Source: UMGS1470 sp051889215 (GTDB lineage Bacteria; Bacillota; Clostridia; Christensenellales; UBA1242). Taken from it: a stretch of DNA of 64,000 bases. The position numbers and the translations under genes are program-made. Location of the stretch: the NCBI GenBank assembly GCA_051889215.1, contig JBJFDC010000003.1:1-64000 (forward strand), read 5' to 3'. Position 1 is the first letter of the stretch; each line of letters begins with the position of its first letter. This document shows positions 1-6,666 of the stretch, piece by piece. Under the pieces are notes generated by a model. It was not told the DNA's origin. It did not search any database and saw nothing but the letters and a program-made list of their open reading frames with translations.

Positions 1-45
1 AAATGCATTAACAAGTCTTTCTATTGGTTCAATAAAATTATCCAT
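1..45 (-). CDS. recR: Recombination mediator RecR, N-terminal end only
   Basis: The reverse complement of the first 45 bases reads M-D-N-F-I-E-P-I-E-R-L-V-N-A-F, which fits the conserved start of RecR (EPI.RLI..F). The rest lies outside the window. It begins 2 nt after the stop of ybaB, in the common bacterial order dnaX-ybaB-recR. RecR acts with RecO and RecF to load RecA at gaps. The call rests on 15 residues plus this gene order. Confidence 0.85.
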   Translation of the reverse strand, partial: MDNFIEPIERLVNAF

Positions 46-47
46 TA

Positions 48-380
48 TCAAAATCCCATTGGCATGTTTGGCATGTTTTGTGCTTCAACTTTCTCAATTT
101 GAGATATGCAGTCAGAAAATGCCGCAACAATCATATCTTCAAGCATTTCGACATCGTCAGGGTCAACAATTTGTGGGTTGATTTTGAGTGATTTGACTTT
201 TTTTGAGCCAAACATCACAAGTTCAACTTGTCCCCCACCAATATTTGAAACAAACTCTGTTGATTCAAGTTGTTCTTTTTGCTTTTGCATGTCTTCTTGA
301 AGTTTTTGTGCTTGACGCATGAGCGCATTGAGATTTGCTCCGCCAAATCCTCCTCCAAATCCACCATGATATCCTGCCAT
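48..380 (-). CDS. ybaB: YbaB/EbfC family nucleoid-associated protein
   Basis: A 110-residue protein, the usual family length. A Gly-rich start (MAGYHGGFGGGFGGAN) is followed by the family helix ALMRQAQKLQEDMQKQKEQL and the core FVSNIGGGQVELVMFGSKKV. YbaB-type proteins form dimers that bind DNA and are nearly always encoded between dnaX and recR, as here. The ATG has a good AAGGAG site, and that site overlaps the end of the dnaX -1 frame, so the two are probably translationally coupled. Function beyond DNA binding is not settled in the family. Confidence 0.93.
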   Translation of the reverse strand: MAGYHGGFGGGFGGANLNALMRQAQKLQEDMQKQKEQLESTEFVSNIGGGQVELVMFGSKKVKSLKINPQIVDPDDVEMLEDMIVAAFSDCISQIEKVEAQNMPNMPMGF

Positions 381-391
381 AATATTCTCCT

Positions 392-1839
392 TTATTCAAT
401 AATTTTTATTTCGCCAAACATGGTCTTTAGTTTTTCAATATCAACTTTTTGTTCGTCAATTTGCCTTTCGTCCAACACGATTTCAAAATTCAAGGTTTGT
501 CCGAACCATCGAAACGCTTTTTCAATTTCACGCTTTGCAAAATCACCTGAAATCATGTTGTAATTAAATTCTTCTGTTGTGTGTGCGATGAATTTTCCGT
601 CGTTCACTTCAACTTTTGTTATATCTCCGCACGCCATTTGAAGCGCAATGTTTTTGTTTTCGCGAAGATAGGTTATGACTTTTCCCCACAAAATTCTTGG
701 TTGAATTTCTTTTTGTGAGACGGTCTCAATTTTTAGTTTTTTTTTACCAAATTTTCTCCACTCACACTTTGAACAAGAGCAGTTTCCAAAAGCACACGTG
801 GCGAAATGGAAAACTTAAGTTCAGAAAGTATTCCAGAAAATATCTTTAAACATTCAAAAAGTCGGTCAAGTTCATAATCCCTTGCTTGCTCTTCAAGTTT
901 AACAAACATATCCGCCGTCATGTTTAGGATTGAATTTGGATTTTCGCAAGTTTTTGCGACCAAAAGATCTCGATAGTGCGAGCAGACATCTTTGCAGAAT
1001 GCCGAAATATTTTTGCCGTGCTGGCAAATGTCGTTGACAACAGAGAGCGCCCTGCCGATATCTTTTTTGTTGATTGCATCAGCAATGTCGAACAAACTTT
1101 CTCTGTCATTAACACCCAAAACTTCAAGTGTTTTTTCAAGCGTTATCGTCTCGTCGGAATATGCCGCAACACATTCGGCAATCGACAGACAATCACGAAC
1201 TCCACCCTCTGCCTTGACTGCAATTTCTCGTGCCGCCTCGCGTTCAATCTTTATGCCTTCTTTTTCAAACACACCAACCAAAAGGTCAGTTAGTTTCTCG
1301 GTTGAAACAAGATGAAAATCAAATCTCATACACCTTGAGAGAATTGTTGCAGGAAGTTTGTGCGGTTCGGTTGTCGCGAGAACAAACACAGCATGCCTTG
1401 GTGGTTCTTCGAGTGTTTTTAGGAGCGCATTGAATGCACTATCAGTCAACATATGAACTTCGTCAATAATATAAACCTTGTATTTGCACGAAACTGGTGT
1501 GTATCCAATTTTCTCTCTGAGTTCTCTGATTTCATCAACTCTGTTGTTTGATGCCGCATCAATTTCCAAAACGTCAACATTGCTTGGGTCCGAAAGCGCC
1601 CTGCAAGCTTCACATTGCCCACATGGCGAACCATTTTTGGGGTTTAAACAATTTATCGCTTTGGCAAAAATCTTTGCACAGGTTGTTTTGCCAACCCCTC
1701 TGCTTCCACAAAAAAGATAGGCATGCGAAATCTGCCCAGTCTTCACTTGGTTCTCGAGCGTTTTTGTGATGTGGTCTTGACCGATGACATCATCAAAACT
1801 CGTTGGTCTATATTTTCTATAAAGCGCTAAATATGCCAT
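392..1839 (-). CDS. dnaX: DNA polymerase III subunits tau and gamma, with a -1 frameshift site
   Basis: Clamp-loader ATPase. The zero frame (1839 to 733) gives 368 residues with Walker A GSRGVGKTT, a four-Cys zinc motif (C..C..C around residues 64-79), DEVHMLT, and sensor motif ATTEPHKLPATILSRC. It stops at TAA right after an A9 run. The -1 frame runs on from the slip site through 'KLKIETVSQKEIQPRILWGKV' style sequence to a stop at 392, giving a tau-like C-terminal domain and a 482-residue product. The downstream frame has no start of its own with a ribosome site (its first start-like codon is TTG), which argues that it is reached by frameshifting. The zero-frame product would be gamma. The start has GGAGATGAA before ATG. 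An indel error in the A run is the alternative. Confidence 0.88.
716..759 (-). promoter_or_regulatory. dnaX programmed frameshift signal
   Basis: On the minus strand the zero frame reads GTA AAA AAA AAC TAA. It contains the slippery heptamer A AAA AAC (742-736) and an immediate stop. A GGAG sequence (759-756) sits 13 nt upstream, the range in which an internal Shine-Dalgarno element boosts -1 slippage. After a 7-nt spacer, TGAGA-CCG-TCTCA (728-716) can form a short 5-bp hairpin. All three elements known from E. coli dnaX are therefore present. The run of nine A could also act by transcriptional slippage, as in Thermus dnaX. Confidence 0.75.
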
Positions 1840-1923
1840 TTCATCTCCAAAAACTATTTTATAACATAAACCAAAATAAAATCAACCATTTTTGCTTTGT
1901 GAGACAAAGTTATTAAAAGTAAA

Positions 1924-1952
1924 CAAAAAGCGAACCGATTATGAAGTTCGCT
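1924..1952 (-). terminator. Intrinsic terminator after the SPT-like gene
   Basis: AGCGAAC and GTTCGCT pair around a 10-nt loop. On the minus strand the stem is followed by TTTTTG. It lies just past the stop of the gene ending at 1969. Confidence 0.75.
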
Positions 1953-1968
1953 GTTATTATTTCATGAA

Positions 1969-3144
1969 TTACAACAATTCGTCCAAAACCTCTTTGATTT
2001 TGTCCATCGCCTCATCAAGTTGAACGTTTGTGTGCGTCGCGGTATAAGATGTTCGAAGGAGTGCACAACCAACAGGAACAGCTGGAGATACAACAGAGTT
2101 TACATAAACTCCCTTGTTGAGAAGTTTGCGGCACGCAACAAACGCCTTTTCGTCGTCATAGATATAAATGGATATTATTGGTGTTTGACTATCAATAAAT
2201 TTTATATTTCGCTTTTTGAGTCCCGCGCGGACATAATCTCCGATTTCTTGCAGACGTTTGATGCGCTCGGGTTCTCTTTCAATGATTTCAAGAGCTTTTC
2301 TCGCACAAGCGACATTTGCTGGAGGTATGCTTGCACAAAATATAAACGGACGAGAATTGTGTTTGATGTAGTTGGCAACTTTTTTTGTAGTCGCAACAAA
2401 TCCGCCCAATGATGCCAAGCTTTTTGAGAAAGTTCCCATAATTATATCCACATCGTCCTCAAGCCCAAAATGGCTGGCAGTTCCTCTTCCGCCCTCTCCA
2501 ATAACGCCAAACGCATGAGCATCATCGACCATAACTCTTGCACCATATTTTTTTGCGAGCTCAACAATTTTTGGAAGATTGCAAATTTCTCCACTCATTG
2601 AGAAAACGCCGTCCGTCACAATCAAAATACCCTTGTTGTTGTCAATGTTTGAAAGAATTCTCTCAAGGTCTTCCATGTCGTTATGGCGATATCTTTCCAT
2701 CTTTGCATAACTCAATTTGCATGCGTCATAAATGCTTGCATGGTTTTCCTTGTCGCAAACAATGATATCATTTCTCCCACAGACTGCAGAAATAATGCCC
2801 AAATTGCTTTGAAAACCAGTTGAAAATGTGACGACTTCTTCTTTATGTAAAAATTTTGCAAGTTCATTTTCAAGTTCAATATGAATGTCGAGTGTTCCGT
2901 TTAGAAATCTGCTTCCACTGCACCCACTTCCATATTTTTTTAATGCCTCAACACCTGCTTCAATCACTTCCGGATGCGAAGTTAGTCCAAGATAGTTGTT
3001 GCTTCCAATCATTATTGTTCTATGATTTTGCATTATAACTTCTGTGTTTTGTCCCGAGGTGAGAGGGATATAGTAAGGATAAATGTCCTTTTCCTTTAAT
3101 ATGTCAACTCTATTAAATTCATCGCACTTTTTAAATAAATCCAT
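1969..3144 (-). CDS. Serine palmitoyltransferase-like PLP enzyme (alpha-oxoamine synthase family)
   Basis: Family members condense an acyl-CoA with an amino acid and lose CO2. The 391-residue protein has the family landmarks: GSNNYLGLTSHP, the glycine- and serine-rich GSGCSGSRFLNGTLDIHIELE, the PLP-binding DDAHAFGV, and GTFSKSLASLGGF with the Schiff-base Lys. The text resembles Bacteroides/Sphingomonas-type serine palmitoyltransferases more than BioF or Kbl, in particular the GSRFLNGTLD.H.ELE and NSR.FIF.AS segments. The reductase gene lies 16 nt upstream and could reduce the keto product. Start chosen at ATG 3144 with AAGGA about 10 nt upstream; a TTG at 3153 is too close to that site. Substrate is inferred; a KBL- or AONS-like role cannot be excluded. 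Confidence 0.75.
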   Translation of the reverse strand: MDLFKKCDEFNRVDILKEKDIYPYYIPLTSGQNTEVIMQNHRTIMIGSNNYLGLTSHPEVIEAGVEALKKYGSGCSGSRFLNGTLDIHIELENELAKFLHKEEVVTFSTGFQSNLGIISAVCGRNDIIVCDKENHASIYDACKLSYAKMERYRHNDMEDLERILSNIDNNKGILIVTDGVFSMSGEICNLPKIVELAKKYGARVMVDDAHAFGVIGEGGRGTASHFGLEDDVDIIMGTFSKSLASLGGFVATTKKVANYIKHNSRPFIFCASIPPANVACARKALEIIEREPERIKRLQEIGDYVRAGLKKRNIKFIDSQTPIISIYIYDDEKAFVACRKLLNKGVYVNSVVSPAVPVGCALLRTSYTATHTNVQLDEAMDKIKEVLDELL

Positions 3145-3159
3145 TTTTTTCAAATCCTT

Positions 3160-3942
3160 TTAACCATAAATTTTTTTGATTATCGCACTTGCCCACGACA
3201 AAGGCAAAATTTTCATTAGTCCACAAACAAACTTATATGGAACTCCCACGGTTTTTACGAGCGGTGTTTTTTTCTTTTTTATAACTTTCAAAACCACTTT
3301 TGAAACACATCTTGGGCTGACTCCATTTTGTTCGTCTTTTTCCATTTTTTTGATTGAGTTTTCAATCCTGTGATTATAAGCTTGATTGTCTTGATTTTTT
3401 ATTCTGGCGGCTGTAAACCCTGTTTTTGTGTCACCTGGACGAATGCAGCAAACACCAACTCCAAAATCTCTCACCTCTCCCGCGAGTGCCAAAGAAAATG
3501 ACTCAACGGCCGCCTTGGTTGCCGAATAATAACTCTGAAAAGGGATTGGAACAACGCCAGCAACACTCCCAATGTTAATGAGTTTTCCATGCGTTGGTCG
3601 AAGATATTTGATTGCAAGCGAACTTATATCCATGAGAGCGGTCACATTGACAGAGAATATTTTTTCAACCAATTCTTTTGGCGTGTCCTCAACCGCACCA
3701 CCAATTCCCATTCCCGCATTGTTCACAACAACATCAATGCGGCCTTGCTCTTTGATTATTTGCTCAAACACCTCAACCATTCTTTCGTGGTCGCATACAT
3801 CTGCACAAAAATGATGATAGCGTGCTCCTGGCACTTCTCTCCTTGAAACACCATAAACAATATAATTATTTTCCAAGAGCAACTGGGCAATGTCAAGACC
3901 GATGCCACTTGATGCTCCGGTCACCAAAACAACTTTTTTCAT
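3160..3942 (-). CDS. Short-chain dehydrogenase/reductase, candidate 3-ketosphinganine reductase
   Basis: A 260-residue classical SDR: NAD(P)-binding TGASSGIG near residue 8, NNAG near 88, catalytic Ser in INIGSVAG, YSATK as the catalytic Tyr-Lys pair, and a basic, hydrophobic C-terminus (LSWASAIIKKIYG) that may sit on the membrane. It is the first gene of a two-gene unit with the SPT-like enzyme, so reduction of a 3-keto long-chain base is a reasonable guess. There is no Shine-Dalgarno sequence; the -10 box ends 6 nt before ATG. Confidence 0.8.
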   Translation of the reverse strand: MKKVVLVTGASSGIGLDIAQLLLENNYIVYGVSRREVPGARYHHFCADVCDHERMVEVFEQIIKEQGRIDVVVNNAGMGIGGAVEDTPKELVEKIFSVNVTALMDISSLAIKYLRPTHGKLINIGSVAGVVPIPFQSYYSATKAAVESFSLALAGEVRDFGVGVCCIRPGDTKTGFTAARIKNQDNQAYNHRIENSIKKMEKDEQNGVSPRCVSKVVLKVIKKKKTPLVKTVGVPYKFVCGLMKILPLSWASAIIKKIYG

Positions 3943-3948
3943 GTGGCA

Positions 3949-3977
3949 TTTATATCAAAATTTTTCTTTTTTGTCAA
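3949..3977 (-). promoter_or_regulatory. Promoter of the SDR/SPT unit, leaderless type
   Basis: TTGACA (3977-3972), a 17-bp spacer and TATAAA (3954-3949) on the minus strand. Only TGCCAC separates the -10 box from the ATG at 3942, so transcription should start at or next to the A of the start codon. Confidence 0.7.
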
Positions 3978-4036
3978 ACAGCCATTTGTGGGGTTTAGAA
4001 TGTGCGTTTTTTGAAATAATTTCTTTGAGGTTTTTT

Positions 4037-4924
4037 ATGAAAAAAAATTTTACAAGCATTTTGATTTTATGTTTTGCGCTCTTTGCAACAACACCACTTT
4101 TTGCGGGCTGTCAAACAAACTATCCAGACAGCGCGTTGTTTGTTGGGCAAGGAGAAGAATATGAAACAATTCAATCCGCCATTGATGCGAGCGAAATGAG
4201 CGGCCAATACATTGTCGTCAAGTCCGGTTCATACAAAGAAAACTTGTTTATTTCAAAAACAGTAAAAATTGTTGGATATTCAAATAGCGTAAGCTTGTGC
4301 GGCTCTGCGACAATCGCCGCGGACGGGGTGTATTTTGAAAAAATTGCGTTTTCCGGAAACGGAGCAGATGCAAAAAACGGCATCATAATTTCTCCCGACA
4401 AAGACGTGACCGGACTCAACATTTTTCATTGTTCTTTCAAGGGATATGAACAATGCGGCATCATCTCGCTTGCAAACCAATCTTCTCCAAACAAATTTAA
4501 TGCACTGACAATTCAAGACACATCTTTTGTCTCAAATGGCGTTGCGGGAATAAAAATAAACAACATAAAATCATTTGTCATCGAAAGTTGTTCTTTCAAA
4601 AAAAATGGAAACAATGCTCCCGATGACACAGTTGGCAGTGCGATAAACTTGGATCTCATTGAAGGAAAATATTCTTCAGTTGAAATTCATTCAACCGATT
4701 TCAAGCAAAATGGCAACAAAAACACACGCAGTGCCGCATTTTCCTGCTCACACAAAAACAATTCGTTTGATGGCGAAGTGGTGTTTGACGATTGCCTGTT
4801 TGAAAGCAACTCTTTTGATGTGATTTCTGGAATTGAAAACCAAGCAAACTCTTCAATCAAAATTTGCGTCATAAATGCACGCGGGCTCAAAACCGACGTC
4901 AAAAAACTCGGCGAAAATGAATAA
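4037..4924 (+). CDS. Secreted lipoprotein with right-handed beta-helix repeats
   Basis: A 295-residue protein. A Lys-rich start and hydrophobic stretch end in LFAGC, so Cys25 is a likely lipidation site. The body shows the YETIQSAIDAS opening and IVVKSGSYKENLFISKTVKIVG pattern typical of pectate-lyase-like beta-helices, then repeated short strands such as IFHCSFKG, IQDTSFVSNG, IESCSFKKNG and FDDCLFESN. No catalytic residues can be assigned, so it may bind rather than cleave polysaccharide. Start at 4037 was chosen because it has a GAGG site and begins the signal peptide; the reading frame is open further upstream. Confidence 0.75.
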   Translation: MKKNFTSILILCFALFATTPLFAGCQTNYPDSALFVGQGEEYETIQSAIDASEMSGQYIVVKSGSYKENLFISKTVKIVGYSNSVSLCGSATIAADGVYFEKIAFSGNGADAKNGIIISPDKDVTGLNIFHCSFKGYEQCGIISLANQSSPNKFNALTIQDTSFVSNGVAGIKINNIKSFVIESCSFKKNGNNAPDDTVGSAINLDLIEGKYSSVEIHSTDFKQNGNKNTRSAAFSCSHKNNSFDGEVVFDDCLFESNSFDVISGIENQANSSIKICVINARGLKTDVKKLGENE

Positions 4925-4926
4925 AT

Positions 4927-4957
4927 AAAAAGTTTGTCGATTGACAAACTTTTTTTG
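4927..4957. terminator. Bidirectional terminator between two convergent genes
   Basis: AAAAAGTTTGTC pairs with GACAAACTTTTT around GATT. T-runs follow on both strands, serving the lipoprotein gene (plus) and gpmI (minus). Confidence 0.85.
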
Positions 4958-6469
4958 TTAAAACAAAGGTTTTCGTGTGAAAAATTTTGGAATTTTTATG
5001 CCCAGCATTTTGAGAACTGTTGGAGAAATGTCTGTGAGTTCTCCGTCTTTTCGAAGTTTGATATCCTCAAATTTGTCAGACACAACAGCAAATGGAACTT
5101 TGCTCATCGAGTGCGATGTCACGGGTTTTCCATCTTTTGTGAGCATGTCGTCTGCATTGCCATGATCCGCCGTAAGAAGGAAATCACAACCCACTCTCTT
5201 GCACGATTTATAAATTTCGCCAACCGCTCGGTCAACGCTTTCAACCGCTTTTATCGTCGCATCAAAGTCCCCAGTGTGGCCAACCATGTCGCAATTTGAA
5301 ATATTTGCAAGAATAAAATCATACTTTTTGCTCTCGATCGCTTGAGACACCGCGCCGGCAATTTCTTTTGCACGCATTTGAGGAAAAGATGCAAAATTTT
5401 TTAGATTTTTGGTTTCAATGAGTTTTCTGTCCTCGCCAGGATAAGCAAATTCTTCGCCACCATTAAAGAAAAAAGTCACATGAGCATATTTTGTTGTCTC
5501 GCTGCAGCGAAATTGTTTGAGTCCAGCATCTGACAACACTTTCCCAAGGGGTGGCGTCTTTTTTTCAGGCGGGAAAGCAATCAAAACATCTTTGAAAGTT
5601 TTGTCATACTCGGTCATGCAAACATAGGTGAGATTTTTGATTTTTTTCGTCTCAAATTCAGAGAATTCGCTTTGTGAAATTGCGTCCGTCATTTCTCTTG
5701 CTCGGTCAGTGCGATAGTTGAAAAAAATCACACTGTCCCCGTCTTCAATTTGTCTCCCTCCATCAATAACACTCGGTTCAACAAACTCGTCAAAAACCCC
5801 ACTTTTATATGAGAACTCCAAACATTCTTTTGCGGTTTTAAAATTGTTTTTTGATTTCGCACGCACAATCGCGTCATACGCGAGTTTGAGTCGGTCATAT
5901 CTTTTTTCGCGGTCCATGCCATAAACTCGTCCGCCGATTGAAACAATTTTTCCAACCCCCAACGTTTTCATAAATCGCTCAAGTTTTGAAACATATTTTA
6001 TGCCACTGTCAACTGGTGTGTCTCGCCCATCGGTGAACAAGTGCAAACAAACATCTTTTAATCCTTGTTTTTTTGCCATTTTCAAAATTTCTTTGATATG
6101 CGAAATTTGGGCATGAAGTCCGCCGTCTGAACACAAGCCCAAAAGATGAAGATTTTTGTGATTTTTTTTGGCATTATTGATTGCGGTTAAAATTGCTTTG
6201 TTTTGAAAAAACTCGCCATTTTCAATCGCCTCGTCAATGCGAACAAGGTCTTGCCTCACAATCCTTCCCGCGCCCATATTGATGTGACCCGCTTCGCTGT
6301 TGCCTTCTTGTCCTTTGGGAAGACCAACCGAACCACCACACGCGAACAATGTCGTGTTTGGATAGTGTTTTAAAATAAAATCAATATTGGGAGTTTTGGC
6401 CGCCTTAATCGCATTGCCAAACTTTGTTCGTCTCACGCCAAATCCGTCCATGATTATCAGTGCAACCAT
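4958..6469 (-). CDS. gpmI: 2,3-bisphosphoglycerate-independent phosphoglycerate mutase
   Basis: Interconverts 3- and 2-phosphoglycerate in glycolysis with two Mn ions. The 503-residue length fits the family. Seen: metal-binding IIMDGFG at the start, the phosphoserine loop EGNSEAGHINMGAGR, FTDGRDTP, GGRVYGMDREKR, NCDMVGHTG, and TADHGNAD near the C-terminus. Start taken at 6469, where GGAGG lies 6 nt upstream; an upstream in-frame ATG at 6526 adds 19 residues that do not look like the family. It is preceded by a structured intergenic region. Confidence 0.96.
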   Translation of the reverse strand: MVALIIMDGFGVRRTKFGNAIKAAKTPNIDFILKHYPNTTLFACGGSVGLPKGQEGNSEAGHINMGAGRIVRQDLVRIDEAIENGEFFQNKAILTAINNAKKNHKNLHLLGLCSDGGLHAQISHIKEILKMAKKQGLKDVCLHLFTDGRDTPVDSGIKYVSKLERFMKTLGVGKIVSIGGRVYGMDREKRYDRLKLAYDAIVRAKSKNNFKTAKECLEFSYKSGVFDEFVEPSVIDGGRQIEDGDSVIFFNYRTDRAREMTDAISQSEFSEFETKKIKNLTYVCMTEYDKTFKDVLIAFPPEKKTPPLGKVLSDAGLKQFRCSETTKYAHVTFFFNGGEEFAYPGEDRKLIETKNLKNFASFPQMRAKEIAGAVSQAIESKKYDFILANISNCDMVGHTGDFDATIKAVESVDRAVGEIYKSCKRVGCDFLLTADHGNADDMLTKDGKPVTSHSMSKVPFAVVSDKFEDIKLRKDGELTDISPTVLKMLGIKIPKFFTRKPLF

Positions 6470-6486
6470 AATTTCCTCCAAACATA

Positions 6487-6625
6487 GTTTGCAACAATTT
6501 GAAAATTTAGTCAAACAATGTTGCAAATTAGTTGGTGCCCCTTGTTGAAAGCGTCATCAAAATTTACTCATCGTGAAACAAGAAATGGTCACTTGTTTCG
6601 TGAGGCAATTCAACAACGCTTCACA
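6487..6625. other. Structured intergenic region upstream of gpmI
   Basis: Three inverted repeats are packed here. TTTGCAACA (6488-6496) pairs with TGTTGCAAA (6519-6527). GAAACAAG (6575-6582) pairs with CTTGTTTC (6592-6599), flanked by CTCA/TGAG. TTGTTGAA (6542-6549) pairs with TTCAACAA (6609-6616) around it. An AGCG/CGCT pairing is possible but excludes the last one. Read on the minus strand this would be a gpmI leader; read on the plus strand it is a roughly 130-nt RNA ending in the terminator at 6663. No known riboswitch was recognised. Confidence 0.4.
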
Positions 6626-6633
6626 TCAAATCA

Positions 6634-6663
6634 AAAAAATGTCAGCAGTGGCTGACATTTTTT
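6634..6663. terminator. Intrinsic terminator with U-runs on both strands
   Basis: AAAAATGTCAGC pairs with GCTGACATTTTT around AGTG. On the minus strand it closes the AT-hook protein gene; on the plus strand it could end an RNA from the structured region. Confidence 0.85.
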
Positions 6664-6666
6664 GTT

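Noticed and set aside
1840..1968. SRP RNA gene next to dnaX, as in Bacillus
   Set aside because: The gap is short, A/T-rich and holds only a terminator and the dnaX leader; no SRP Alu or apical loop motif.
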